NCBI RefSeq assembly: GCF_963855985.1 | Contig: NC_087090.1 | Coordinates: 11,406,501-11,470,500, forward strand | Direction: 5' to 3' | Origin: Ostrinia nubilalis | Taxonomy: Eukaryota; Arthropoda; Insecta; Lepidoptera; Crambidae | DNA length: 64,000 bases | Part shown: positions 43,830 to 55,575 of the stretch, in pieces | Position numbering within the stretch: position 1 is the stretch's first letter | Layout of the letters: every line of letters starts with the position of its first letter | Notes under the pieces: generated by a model | The model's input: only the letters and a program-made list of their open reading frames with translations | The model's database searches: none | Told to the model about the DNA's origin: nothing | Translations under genes and position numbers: made by a program

Positions 43830-44027
43830 ATGTTTGGCTCGCTATCTGAAAAGGAAATTGAGGCAGCTCTTGCTGCTTTAAATGATGGTGCAGTCTCAGA
43901 AGATGATGAAAATTTAGATGATGATAATATCGATTTTTACTCAAACGTACGGGATTTATTGCATGATCTGGATGAGGAGTCCATAGATCATAATCTACCC
44001 TTGGAACATAACGAAGATCTGATCTAA
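43830..44027 (+). pseudogene. piggyBac-like N-terminal exon, left arm
   Basis: Starts at the ATG after a TTTTCAG acceptor-like stretch: MFGSLSEKEIEAALAALND, then an acidic DDENLDDDN segment and DLLHDLDEESIDHNL. Acidic N-termini of this kind occur in piggyBac transposases; assignment rests mainly on the TTAA ends. No DDD catalytic domain follows. Confidence 0.55.
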
Positions 44028-44220
44028 TATATGCTCCTCTTCATAGACTATGGGAGGGTTATGTTCCAGGGTCTTCGTTATGTTCCAAGTAGGGTTGCCA
44101 ACATTTCATCAGCGAAATATAGTATTTTCCAAAATAAGGTGTAAAAAAATATAGTACATTTAAAAAAAATATAGTATTTTATGGGAAAAACAAAAAAATA
44201 GACAAATATACATTTTTTAA

Positions 44221-44622
44221 TTATTTATTTTTATAAAAACTATGTTTTTTTGCAGTTCTTGCGCTGTGTAACAGTTTTTTGTTTAAAATAAAAGTGTCAT
44301 AATATGCTTTGTCACATTCAATTTTTAAATTAATATAAATCAAAAGCTCATTTTTTATTAATGATACACTACTTCTGTTTTTTTCTTCTCGCCACTTCGA
44401 ATTCATAACCGAAAATATCCTTTCTGTAAATGCCGAAGTGGCGGGAATAGAGAGCAGGAATGAAATTACTTCAAATAAATTTGGTAAGTCATTTTCAGTA
44501 TTTTTTAAAATATGCTGCCATTTTTGGCCTGTACTTTTGTCAGTAAAGTCACTACAGTCTTTTAATTTAGCAAAGATTTCATTCAATATTTCAGAGTATA
44601 GGTCGTCCATTTTGATACTCAA
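44221..44622 (-). pseudogene. hAT transposase C-terminal dimerisation domain
   Basis: 133 codons on the minus strand: LPNLFEVISFLLSIPATSAF then TERIFSVMNSKWREEKNR, the hATC signature needed for transposase dimers. The N-terminal zinc finger and RNase H-like catalytic domain are absent. C-terminal remnant only. Confidence 0.85.
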
Positions 44623-45609
44623 TTTTTCTTGTAAATTTAGAACTTCTAATATTGTCTCACAGTCATTAAAGGAAACCTCCTTTTTAAATTTAATTTATTA
44701 AGATTAATAATATATTATTAAGACAGTCTAAACATTTATCAAGAAATAGCAAAAAAATCTTTTGAATTCCATAACTTTCTGTGGGAGGGATTTTGCTTCC
44801 AATGATTGCAACATTTTTTTTGTTTTGTAACCAAAAAAAATATCTTTTTTACGTTGTTCTAGCGCCGATTTTAAAATTGACATAATATGTTGTGATAAGG
44901 ATAGAGACATGCAATTTTTAGTTTTACAAAAGTAATAGGATAGAGAATAATACAAAGCAATAAAAACCACCTGTTATAGGGGCATTTTTTGGAGAAATTG
45001 ATCAAATAACCAAAAAACACGAATTTAAAAGCAGAATTTTTTTCAAAAAGTATATTTTTTTATTATTTGTTGGCATTTTCTGGGTATTTTATGTATTTTA
45101 TTAGTATCGCCTGTTATTTAGCATTATTATTGTTTTTATTTTATCAGGATATACATACCTCTTAGTTTAAAAGTTATTACGTTTTCTTTACGAGAAGTAA
45201 TTGGAAGAAAAAAAATTCTATAAAAAATTAAAAAAAAATCTCAAAAATTTTTTGACCTCTTTTTTCTCGAAAAAAAAATAGGTCTAGTTTCACATATTTT
45301 CATATGTGCACTTTATCGTGACTCACACTGTATATTTTGGGGATCTTCAGTAATCCAGTCATACTCTCTTTCCCACTCCGGTTTATTTTATTTGGAGTCT
45401 ATTTGTTATTTTTCGTTTTTTAATCGGCGTTAGCGGCGCAATAGAATTTGACACACTTTCGGTATCACTACCACTTTCCATACCTAATTTGTATAAGATT
45501 TCAACTTTTCAAAAGAAATAACAACATCTAGTTGAAAACGATTCTGCCGATAAATAAAGCAGACCAAAATATCGTTTGACGACGATAAAATTTACGTTGT
45601 CAATTTGAC

Positions 45610-45840
45610 ATTGACCAGTTCGTTACGTGCGATGGGGCGGAAAGGTTCTGGAATGGAGGCCGCGTACCGGAAAACGCAGCGTGGGACCACCACCACCCAC
45701 CTACAAGGTGGACCGACGACATCGTAAAGGTAGCAGGGAAGCGCTGGACGCAGGCCGCTACCAATCGATCAACATGGAAAGCATTGGGGGAGGCCTATGT
45801 TCAGCAGTGGACGTCCTATGGCTGAAATGATGAAGTTCGT
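45610..45840 (+). pseudogene. RTE-type LINE C-terminal fragment
   Basis: Plus strand encodes WRPRTGKRSVG, VDRR and AGKRWTQA/ QQWTSYG-type blocks with frame breaks; ends at GGCTGAAATGATGA. Inserted into the hAT element. Confidence 0.75.
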
Positions 45841-46109
45841 TACGCAAGCGTTCGGATACACGCTATCGCCTATCGGGTATGTTCACGGACCTCATCAAAG
45901 GAAATGGTACGTGCGCAATAGGTTATATGACTTAGCCATCTTAACAGTTAAAAGTTACTTTAAAGGCGCGTTCTTATTTTTTTTAAACGAAGGATTTGTT
46001 TGTTAGATTTGTCGGTGTTGAAAATATAGTATTTTTGCGTACTATATATTTTTTCAACAGTATATAGTACGCAGACCCGAAATATAGTACAATACTATAT
46101 ATTATAGTA

Positions 46110-46302
46110 CGGTTGGCAACCCTAGTTCCAAGGGTAGATTATGATCTATGGACTCCTCATCCCGATCATGCAACAAATCCCGTACGTTTGGGTAATAATC
46201 GATGTTATCATCATATAAATTGTCATCATCTTCTGAGACTGCACCATCATTTAAAGCAGCTAGAGCTGCCTCAATTTCCTTTTCAGATAGCGAGCCAAAC
46301 AT
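46110..46302 (-). pseudogene. piggyBac-like N-terminal exon, right arm
   Basis: Inverted copy of 43830-44027 with several substitutions (e.g. DDDNLYDDNIDYY). Same start MFGSLSEKEIEAAL. Cut by the hAT target site. Head-to-head with the left-arm copy. Confidence 0.55.
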
Positions 46303-46693
46303 GCTGAAAAGAAAAGCCAAATAAACAAACCATAGAACAATTTTACGGCATACAAACGCATGGTGTAGACATTTGGCTACATACTGTTAATTTTCAAAAA
46401 TATACTTTTTTTTCGTACTAAGATTTTTTTTATTATTTTTCCCCTTATCTGTGACTAAAAATCTAATTGAAATATTTTTTTCATAACTAAATAAAAATTC
46501 ATGCATTTAAGGGTTAAATAGTTGCTTGTGGTTGGATGAGTTTTTTGAAAAGATCACTCAGTCCACGCGCACTGACGCACATCATTTTCTCTAGGGTCCT
46601 AGGGAGGTAGGAAATCTCTAATCTAAGGTCGTCAGTCACTCCAGTTAGGTATAATTTAAATGAAATAAAAACAGTATTTAGGTAAAAAACCAG

Positions 46694-46699
46694 TCATTC
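46694..46699 (-). terminator. Ofut1: Poly(A) signal of Ofut1
   Basis: AATAAA on the minus strand (in CAAATAAAGAATG), about 125 bp beyond the stop codon. Position accurate to a few bases. Confidence 0.65.
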
Positions 46700-46822
46700 T
46701 TTATTTGAATATATCTTTAAATGTTCCAAAATAATACTTTTTTGGTACCATATCATCTATGCATATCAAACATAAAATTGTACTTTCTCGTCTTAAATAA
46801 ATCTATCTAGTTCAAAAAGTTC

Positions 46823-48324
46823 TCAAAGTTCTTCATGCTTTTGCTTTTTCCTTTGTGGATATGACCAGAATTCAGATGGTAGTCCCTTTACATCTCTCTC
46901 TCTTTTTACAAATGCAGTATATGATGACACACAATTTCCAATGAAGTAATTGGCTTGTGCTAAAATTGATAGATCTAAATGTGGGTTTGCAGGTTGTTGT
47001 CTGATGGCAGTTACACCTAAACGTTGAACAGCTGTGTTTATTTCATCTATCATATGATTTGAATCAGATGCTACAAACACATACTTGGTACCATTGAGCT
47101 TTTTCAATACTCTCTTTATTTGCCTGAAAATAAATATGCAAATTAAAAGTTTAAGACAACTATACACTAGATACAACACGGTGTTTTCAAAGGTTCTACA
47201 TACTTTATAATATCTGTTCTATGTGGAAGGCACATGGACACAGTTAGTGGACCTCTTTCACTGCGGTATCCTACACATTGTGGAGCTGCAAACAGTGTGG
47301 GACTATCAGGAACATGTTGACAAGCTTTTACCCAGTCCTGTCCATTTCGTAAGTGAATTCCTAGAAATCCACCACCACTCATATTTCTCTTGATAAACTG
47401 TTTAGTTCTATAGACAATATCTTCACTCCATTTTAAATATTTTTGTAAAAATAAATTTTCTTCTTGAACAGGGAAACTTGCTGGAGCACCTGAAAACCAG
47501 ATTTTAATACATTATAGTTTACTTAACTCTTCAAGCACATCTAAATTATTGATAACTGATTTCTGTTACTATTACAGTAACCTTATAAATTTACCTACCC
47601 GTAAAAGCCAAAACTGGCCAATTACCAGCTGGGTATTTTTGTTTCCATTTTTCCATCATTATTTGGTTATGGAAGTCATAATTCAAAGGACCATAAAATT
47701 CTGATCCTATGAAATCAATATTGAATTTATCCCAAAATGGTCCAAAGGGATTTCCTGATTTTGCATTGCAACTGTGTGCTTCTTCACCACTTCTTTGAGT
47801 ATAACAAAATGATATTCTCTTGTCAGATGGCCATATTTCAGATGCGATTTCATCCATGAATAACTCCATTGTTATAACTCTGTGGTGCTCTTTTAATGCA
47901 TCTACTCTAAAATATGTATCAAATGGAACCTGTATTGACTTAGGTTCACCATACCTATATTCTACCCATGGCGGTAGAATTAACGTTCTATTCAAACCTT
48001 TGCTAAAGGCCAATGCCCCTAGGAAATGATCCGCTTGGTTACCAAACCGACCTGCAAAAAATAGTATCATGATCTGTGAGCTTAATTGTAACACCTGTAA
48101 CACATAAATTAATTTTCTGAAACCAGAAATGTAATCTTAAACCATTTCTTAAACGCTATTTTATTATGAATTTACACATAATTAAGTGAATGTTTTGTTA
48201 TAAGACTGAACTTACCCATACACGGACAATAAACGAGGTATCCATTAACATCATATTCCACAGTACTTACGAATTTAAGTAGAGAGTTCATAAATAAAAT
48301 TAAAAACATATTAATGAAGTTCAT
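46823..48324 (-). CDS. Ofut1: GDP-fucose protein O-fucosyltransferase 1 (POFUT1)
   Basis: Four coding exons, join(46823..47123, 47204..47489, 47599..48051, 48216..48324) on the minus strand, 382 aa. It adds O-fucose to Ser/Thr of EGF-like repeats, notably of Notch, in the ER lumen. Exon 1 encodes a hydrophobic signal peptide ([13 protein letters not shown]). Exons 1-2 join to give [14 protein letters not shown], the family signature. Other landmarks: [18 protein letters not shown] near 240 (GDP-fucose-binding Arg), [27 protein letters not shown]. The C-terminus HEEL is an ER-retention signal. All introns are GT-AG (164, 109, 80 bp) and keep frame. Start chosen at 48322-48324 as the only Met giving the signal peptide. 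A 9-kb LINE lies 59 bp upstream. Confidence 0.96.
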
Positions 48325-48383
48325 TATGCGAAACCGCAATTAAAATTATATCCACTAACCTAATTACCTAAACAAACAAACAT
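48325..48383 (-). promoter_or_regulatory. Remaining Ofut1 5' flank before the LINE
   Basis: Only 59 bp separate the Ofut1 start codon from the target duplication of the LINE. No TATA box. The original 5' UTR or promoter probably continues beyond 57548. Confidence 0.5.
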
Positions 48384-48561
48384 CGCGGCAGCATCTTTTT
48401 TTTTTTTTTTTTTCTATATAGGTTTTACGGCTTTGGATATATATCCATACGGCCAATTCTTTCTTGTATTGCACAGTTTGGTAAAACATCTCAGTGTTTG
48501 TTTCTATGTTCTTCTGTGCGTTTGTGTCTATTTTGTTCTTTCTAAGTCTTCATTGTGGTCT

Positions 48562-48955
48562 TCATAGTTCTATTGATGTACTAGTAATGTACTGATAAAT
48601 ATGGAGATATGAATTTTCGTTCGCTAGTAAGGATGGCAAGAGGCGGGGAATATTTCCATCTTGGTATATCTTTAGTAAGCCACCCACTAGCAGTAGCCTC
48701 TCCATTTTAAAGGCTGGACATTGTAGAATCATATGGTCTAGGTCTGCAGCGTCTGTCTGACAATATTCGCATTTGTCTGTAGAGACCATTCTCATCCTTT
48801 TTAAGTGGGCTGGAAATTTTGCGTGTCCAAGCCTTAAACGATTTATTGTGGTTATGAATCTTCTTGAAGTAGGACTCTGCAGTTTGAAGTACCACGGTTT
48901 ACTTGGAATTCCTTGCTGGATTTGCGAATACCATTTTCCTTTTGTTTGTTTTGTA
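48562..48955 (-). pseudogene. LINE ORF2 C-terminal Cys/His end
   Basis: Frame downstream of one indel near 48950 in an A-rich run. Carries CEYCQTDAADLDHMILQC, the CCHC-like terminus of ORF2 proteins of this group. Natural stop at 48562. Confidence 0.75.
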
Positions 48956-50787
48956 ATATTCCATACTTCCTCCCAATTCTTTCATCCTGGTTTTCAAAAT
49001 CGAGTCATAATCGGTAATAGGTACTGGCGGAGCTGGATAAAGTGGATTGTTGTATGGATTTCGTATCTTCATAAGTTTGTCCACAGTTTCATTTCCAGTT
49101 ATCCCAGAATGAGAGGGAACCCACATAAATTCAATATTCTTGTTATTCTGACTTTCCAATATTATTTGTCTAATTTTGGTTATGTAAATGTTCGTCTTAT
49201 ACGAGATGTGCGCATTTTCTAAACATTTAAGTACGCTCAATGAGTCAGTTATAATCAAAAAGGTGTTAGTATCCTCAATTCCTTGGATATATTGCAAAGC
49301 GGTGCTTATAGCAAAAGCTTCTGCTGTAAATATTGATGCATTTTGGTCTAAAGAAAAGCATCTGCCAAATCTTATGTCCGAGTCATAGTATGCAGCCTTT
49401 GTACTTTCTTCTGTCTTAGACCCATCCGTATATATTCTTCGATATCCTGACTTCTTTGTATTTACATATTCTAAAAACTCCGTATTATTTTTCACATTCG
49501 CTGAGCAAACTGCTGGTTTTACCGTCTGAACTTCTAAAGTGCCTAAGTCCCAATTCTCTTTATGGTCTATGCATTTACATACTTCCTTAAGTTCTACTAA
49601 ATGTTGACCTTGCAAAGTTTTGTTTTTATGATAAAGATTTAAATAAAATTTATTAGCCAATACTTTCAAATAAAATTTCTCAGTCAAATATTTTAATCTT
49701 ACAGATAGAGGTGGTATGCCAGCTTCTATTTCGAGATAATTTATTGGTGTCGAGCAAAAAGCACCTGTAATAATTCTTAAACCTCTATTCTGCATAACTT
49801 CAATTCTCCGATAAAGAAACTGACTGATATGTTTACCATATACTATTAAACCATAATCGTAGTGGCTTCTGACTATGGCCTTAAATATTAGATTAAGTAA
49901 TTTGGGGTCCATGCCCCAACTCACACCAGCAAGACATCTCATAATATTTACAGTTTTTTGCATTTTACAAACTACGTTATTTACATGACGATTGAAATAC
50001 ATTTTGGAATCAAAAAACAAGCCTAAAAATTTCTTTTCTCCTACTAAACTAATATTTACATTGCAATATTTTACATTTAAATTTACAAAATCAGAATCAT
50101 TTTTCCTACTGAACACCATCAATGAACTTTTTTGTGGATTAATATCTAACTTTAATCTTTCTTTATAATACAAAAACAGAAGATTCAACGATTCATTGAG
50201 AGTTGCTTCAGCTTCTGATATATTTCTATTTCTAGTATATAGTACAATATCATCTGCATATTGTAATATTGATAAATTATTTACAGAAACATATTTGTGA
50301 AATTCGGCTGTGTACAAGAGATACATTAAGGGGGAAATACTTGCACCCTGCATTACTCCTTTATACGCTCTTTGATGACCGTGAATGGTGTGGTTATGTT
50401 TAATATACACTAATCTAGAATTAAAAAAATTGAAAATCCACTGGCAAACTTTTCCGGGAATATTGTAACTGTGTAAAATTTCTACTAAGGTTGGCAAATT
50501 CACATTATCAAAAGCACCACTAACATCAAGGAAAACGCTTACTAAATAGCTATGTTCACAGAATGCGTCTTCTATGTCACCGCTAAATTTTAAAAGGCTA
50601 TCAAGTGTGCTTCTGCCCTTACGGAAGCCAAATTGATCTGATGGGAGTATTAGTCTGGATTCTACATAAAATTCCAACCTGTTCTTCAACATATTTTCAA
50701 AGACTTTACCTACGCATGATGAAAGAGAAATTGGCCTATAAGATTCAGCCGAATTAGGATCTTTATCAGGCTTTAAAATCGGTACTA
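48899..50787 (-). pseudogene. LINE ORF2 reverse transcriptase and RNase H
   Basis: Minus strand: RPISLS just inside the insertion border, then DQFGFRKGRSTLDSL, FLDVSGAFDNV, GVMQGASISPLMY, catalytic LQYADDIVLY, and RNase H with IYTDGSKTEE, FTAEAFAI, ITDSLSVL and VPSHSGITGNE. Open for about 600 codons. Separated from its N-terminal part by family-alpha copy C and broken once near the C-terminus. Confidence 0.92.
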
Positions 50788-51294
50788 TAGGTGTACCAGA
50801 ATCTCATGGCAAACAAAAATATTGGAAAAGTGTGTTTTTCATATGGCCATTGTCTATGGTTCTATTGTCACCTGTCAAAGTAAATCAAGAGATCTGTCAG
50901 CCGCTGCAGAAATTTTGTAATCTCTTCATGCCTATTTGTTATTTTTGTGAAAAAATCGAAAAAGCTCAAGCAAATCATATTGTTTTCAATGTGTACTGTA
51001 AAATATGGCATAATTCAAAGTCAATCTTTGATTTTAAAGCGCGTCGTTGAGTTGACAGTCAGTTGGAGTGAAATGTTTTGATACATTTAGTTTATTACAT
51101 AACTGCGTCAGAATGAGGGTTATGTTTATTTTTATTTTCTTACCTAATAGCTGCTTTATCGGGGTTTGCAGGTGTATTTCATACATTGGTGCAGAGGAAT
51201 AGTGAAAAAGTTATGACTATGTAAAGAAAATTGAAAAAGATTTCATCAAGCAAGTTTGAGTAATTGAAATGCTGAAAGAGCGATTAATATTATA

Positions 51295-52486
51295 CAGGAT
51301 GGAATTTTGTAATGCCACCTGGAGGGAAAGTACTCTTATATTGTAGATAGAAAAATTTTCTCAAAGAAAACATTCCTTTATTTAAAAAAAAATAGAGCTG
51401 CATTCAAACATTTCCAAAAATTTGCTTGCCACGCCCGGGAATCGAACCAACAAATTCTGTTAAAAATTACATACTGTTTTTTTATTGATTTGATTGATTT
51501 TCATCGATCGTTAGGGTTAATAGTATAAGGATGAAATCTCTCTAACAAACTTGATAAATCAAATGAAACGAAAACCATGAAATCTTAAATTATTTTAATA
51601 ATGTTACAGAAAATTGTATGCGGGTCCCTATGCACCTTTTGATTTTTTTTCAGAATTTTATCTTTGAAACTGCCTGATTTACCAAAAGCACTATGGATAT
51701 TGAATCGTTATTCCCATTCATCATTTAAAATTTGTTGACCGGAATAATCGTGCCATATAAAATGTTAAAACTTTTATTTTAATCTTCTACAAGCAAACGG
51801 CTATTACTGTATCCTTCAGATCAGCGCCCGAGGCTGCAATACACTATTGCTGTTTGATTAATTGCACACTTTTTACCGGAATAAAACCACAATGGACTCT
51901 TACGGAACCGACTTTCAATGTATGAAGCGGCAATATTTCTACCTTTTTTAAAGTATATTCTAAGCACTATAACCTTATGCACATTAAATGTTACTCCAGA
52001 AAAAATAACGCATCGTTTGATATACAAACCGTTTTGATACGCCTCGTAGTTTAGAATTATTCAAAATTGACACTAAATCTCTTCTCCTGTAAAATTGTGT
52101 ATTGTCGATTGTGGCTTTATTCCCGGCACCCATCGAGTTCTCTTTTTTTTAAATCCCAACTTCCCAACTAATATTATAAATGCGAAAGTAACTCTGTCTG
52201 TCTGTCTGTCTGTCTGTTACGCTTTCCCGCTTAAACCTCGCAACCGATTTTGATGAAATTTGGCATAGAGATAGTTTGAGTCCCGGGAAAGAACATAGAA
52301 CAAGTTTTTATCCCGGTTTTTGAAACAGGGACGCGCGCGATAAAGTTTTTCTGTGACAGACAAAATTCCACGCGGGCAAAGCCGCGGGCGGAAAGCTAGT
52401 AAAGGAATATTTTCTTTCAGCAAAATTTTCTATCTACAGTATTAAGAGTACTTTCCCTCCAGGTGGCATTACAAAATTCCACCCTG
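51295..52486. mobile_element. MITE family beta, copy 1 (CAGGRTGGAATTTTG tips)
   Basis: 1192 bp, inverted ends to about 44 bp (inner part GCCACCTGGAGGGAAAGTAC). Inserted at TA. It includes a B-box-like GGTTCGATTCCCGGG (minus, near 51433), about 500 bp missing from copy 2, and the CTAGCTTTCCGCC repeat. Confidence 0.85.
52162..52400 (-). repeat. CTAGCTTTCCGCC interspersed repeat, copy 2
   Basis: Reverse-oriented relative of 20312-20548 including the CTGT/CAGA microsatellite. Inserted within family-beta copy 1. Confidence 0.8.
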
Positions 52487-52616
52487 TATAAATACCTCTT
52501 TAACTTGATCATCTATTGAAGAACAAGAATTGCAAGTGGAGTTCTTAGAATCGTTTTCTAGTTCTGAATGAAGTGAAAAGTTATAAGTATGATACATAAT
52601 AAAATTATTTATAGTA

Positions 52617-53512
52617 TAGCCTGACCAGGAACATAAAAACCCTCGCCATGTTGCGGAAAACTAATGGTACTAATTTCTTTTAATGGCAACAGTAACTGAA
52701 AACTTCATTATAATGTCACCTTGCATGTCAGTTTATTGCTGTCATAGTGTAAACAAACTTTATTTTAAATGTGCGCAATTGATTTTGTGAATAAATTGCT
52801 AAAATCTTTTTATAGTCGTGAAAGAAAAGTGGTTCACAATGTGTTAAAGTATTTGTCGAAGAGAAATACTAAGGGTTCGGACAATATTTTCATTGAATAA
52901 TGTTTCTGACAAAGGTTGTCAAATTGACTGACATGTTTATCGTATAGTACAGTCAACTATGAAAATTAGCTGTGGTTTGTTTCAACTACCTATTTTAAAG
53001 TTTTTTGTCACTTTTTAAGTGTTGAATTTTATGGAATTGGGAAAGAAGTACCGAGTTTGAAGCGTTCTTAGCAGACATTGCAGTTGAATATTCAAGTTCT
53101 GAATTTTATTATTGATGAATAATAAAATAAATCCTACTAGCTCGATTGATGGTTTCATTTAATTTAATGACTACTAATAATTTAATAATAAAACTGCATG
53201 ACGACTAAATGTTTGCATATCGCTATGTCGATGAAACATGTTGTTCTCGTAGCAAGATAATAACTGAAATGTACCATGTTTTATGCAAATAAATAATTTT
53301 GATTTGATTTGATTTGATTTATTTAAACCAGGTTACCTATAATAATATTTTTTCGTTAATTTATGAAAACATCAAATTAGCCCGTAATTCTGAATCCTGA
53401 TACATAAAGTTAGCCTATTAATTTAACACAGGTACGACTGTACTCAGTGTTGCACTATCAAATGCAATTGACGCGCCTCTATGCCAGGGTTTTTATGTTC
53501 CTGGTCAGGCTA
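52617..53512. mobile_element. MITE family gamma, copy 2
   Basis: Ends TAGCCTGACCAGGAACATAA; TA duplicated. Copy B of family alpha at about 17720 gives the empty site. It carries an extra 160-bp LINE tail at about 53165-53322. Confidence 0.9.
53165..53322 (+). mobile_element. LINE 3' tail in MITE gamma copy 2
   Basis: Absent from gamma copies 1 and 3. Ends in GATTTGATTTGATTTGATTT, a pentamer tail typical of 5'-truncated LINE insertions. AATTTA-like bases flank it. Confidence 0.6.
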
Positions 53513-53751
53513 TAATATATGGTTTACTTATTTTTCAAGACATGTTTCTATGTTAAAAACCCGATGTATAACAATATTCTTCATACACATATGTACCTAA
53601 AATGTATAGGTAGGCATTCGTACTTCATGTTCATTAATATTAGTCATAAATAAAAAATTAAACAGTATCAAGATCGTTTAATCCAATTTCCCCAGTATTG
53701 CACTCAACAAAGTTTATTTTCCCCATTTGCCATGAGATTCTGGTACACCTA

Positions 53752-53927
53752 TACAGCTATACTTTTCCAAGAAGTTGGAATGATATTGTTCGTCCATAAA
53801 TTATTAAATATAGTTAGTAACATTTGCTTAGCTCTTTTATGTAAACGTTTTAATAAAATATAAGGAAAATCGTCAAGCCCAGGTGTGGTATCTCTTCTAC
53901 TATCTAAAGACAAGACAAATTCATCAT
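53752..53927 (-). pseudogene. LINE ORF2 linker and RT entry
   Basis: Minus strand: DEFVLSLDSRR then TPGLDDFPYILLKRLH and PTSWKSIAV, the start of the RT domain. Bounded by family-alpha copy C and by the 200-bp LINE tail at 53928-54127. Confidence 0.85.
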
Positions 53928-54127
53928 TTTTTTTTTTTTTTTTTTTATGCATAACAAGGCAGGTATTTGACCACAATCGCACCTGATGTTAAGTGGGATG
54001 CGGTCTAGGATGGTACATATCTGCCCTGTAAGTGCCTATTCACTCTCGCCTTGAAAAGGCCCGGATTATAGTTTTCGGGAAAGACAGCAGCAGGCAACGA
54101 ATTCCAGTCCCTAGCTGTATGGTGGTG
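53928..54127 (-). mobile_element. 200-bp 5'-truncated LINE tail
   Basis: Poly(A) (T run 53928-53946) and a terminal coding piece [18 protein letters not shown] on the minus strand. Flanked by CATCAT / TATCAT as a near-perfect 6-bp duplication. Same 3' end as 8801-8886. Confidence 0.8.
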
Positions 54128-55424
54128 TATCATAGGTGAATGGTAAGTTCAGATGAGTATTTAATACATTAGACTCAAAGATATCATTTAAATTCTCAGT
54201 GTCATCTGCTGGTTTATCCGATGTGACCTTTCCTAAAAAGTCAATTAATACATCATTTTCTATATTTTTGGTAGATGGACGTTTGTGATTAAACATTTTA
54301 ATGAAATTCCAAATTTTGTTAATAGGTGTAGTGCGATCAAAGCCGGTGCAAAGATTTCTCCAACTGAGAGACTTTTCCTCTTTAATTATCAATTTTTTGG
54401 CAGCATCTAATTTTTTATATAACAAGTAATTATCCATTGAGGGATATCGTCGATACATACGAAGCGCGAATTTGCTTGCTTGTACTGCATCTGAACAACG
54501 CTCATTCCACCAAGGAACAGGCTTAAATGATTTGTGATTACTATTTGAAACTTTGTGAACTGGAACAAACTCTAGTTTTAAATTATTAAGTATCTCACAG
54601 AAGCTATCGTAGGCATTACTAGGATCTACTTCTGAAGTTATAATATTAAAAGCATTTTCAGATTTACAATAACAACCTGCCCAGTCGGCTTTACTATAAA
54701 TAAATTTTTCCTGTCTATTTGGGTACTCATAAACATTTACATCGATTTCTAAGTTAATAACTGTTGGAAAATGATAACTGCCCAAGTTATCTTCATAGTA
54801 TACTGACCATTCTGCTGATGAAAGTAAAGAAGGTGAAGCAAGTGAAATGTCAATAGCTGAGGCAGTAGTATTGGGCCGAGCTAGAGTAGTGACCTCGCCA
54901 TTATTTAATATACATAAATTAAGCTCATCTAACATATCATATATTTGAATACCTCGAGGCTTATTATTTTGTGAACCAAATGCTGTGTGGTGAGCATTAA
55001 AATCACCAACGACTATTAGAGGAGAAGGTAATGAATGAACAATATCTTTTAATGTATTTATTGGAAATCGGCCTCTTCTAGGTGGACAATACGCCCCCAT
55101 TAAATTTATAGAATTATTACCCGAAGTTTGGATACTAATGGCTAAATTCTGTATTTTATCATTACTGTTAGTGGAAATTACTGTACACTTAATAGAATTT
55201 TTACAAAGAATGGCAACACCGCCATAACCCGTGTCACTGTCTCTACGAAATATTTGATAACCTCTAAATCTAATTCTGTCAGAAGATTTCAGCCAAGTTT
55301 CATTTAAAACACAAATATCAACATCTAAATTAACTAAAAGTTGTGATAAAATAGGAATTTTTGGTTTTAAACTCTGTATGTTGTGCTGTAAAATAGTTAA
55401 CTTTCTATCCATTCTGATTGACAT
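54128..55424 (-). pseudogene. LINE ORF2 AP endonuclease domain
   Basis: Starts at 55424 with MSIRMDRKLTILQHNIQS. Endonuclease landmarks: NETWL, GYGGVAIL, GDFNAHH, and the final S/DH region in altered form (SYHFPTVI). Nicks target DNA to prime reverse transcription. Open to the insertion at 54127. The start codon overlaps the end of ORF1 by 19 bp. Confidence 0.9.
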
Positions 55425-55575
55425 TTTTAATAAACAATTCTTTAATAGTTGATGAATTGACTGGTATTACATTATCTTTTTTACAAAAACTCATCAGGGT
55501 GTCGATAATGGCTTTGAGTATAAACTCATTGTTTATTATGTCACACATAAGATCTTTATTTCCTTTAGTAATTTT
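55410..55575 (-). pseudogene. C-terminal end of LINE ORF1
   Basis: Continues ORF1 after the 904-bp insertion; ends with a TAG at 55410-55412 just inside ORF2. Recognised because the frame is open and overlaps the ORF2 start in the usual manner. Confidence 0.6.

Larger units (their letters stand above)
44090..46124 (-). mobile_element. hAT element, 2.0 kb, internally deleted
   Basis: Inverted ends TAGGGTTGCCAAC with 8-bp duplication GTTCCAAG (44082-44089 and 46125-46132). Subterminal ATATAGTA motifs are repeated near both ends. Only the last part of a hAT transposase remains, and an RTE LINE tail is inserted. Confidence 0.9.
35697..46513. mobile_element. piggyBac-like fold-back element, 10.8 kb with nested copia and hAT
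   Basis: Ends CCCTTAAATGCAT and ATGCATTTAAGGG lie exactly next to TTAA on both sides (35693-35696 and 46514-46517), the piggyBac signature. The outer ~300-600 bp on each side are inverted copies and each includes the same short acidic reading frame. Removing the copia (36115-43799 with TGGTT duplicated) and the hAT (44090-46124 with GTTCCAAG duplicated) leaves a palindrome-like element of about 1.1 kb. No piggyBac catalytic domain is present, so it is non-autonomous. Confidence 0.8.
50788..53751. mobile_element. MITE family alpha, copy C, carrying three further elements
   Basis: Ends TAGGTGTACCAGAATC and complement; TA duplicated (50786-50787, 53752-53753). Removing it with one TA makes the LINE RT frame continuous, which proves the borders. 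Contains family beta (51295-52486) and family gamma (52617-53512) copies. Confidence 0.95.

Noticed and set aside
44438..44701. Plus-strand frame opposite the hAT dimerisation domain
   Set aside because: Antisense shadow of a well-recognised minus-strand domain.
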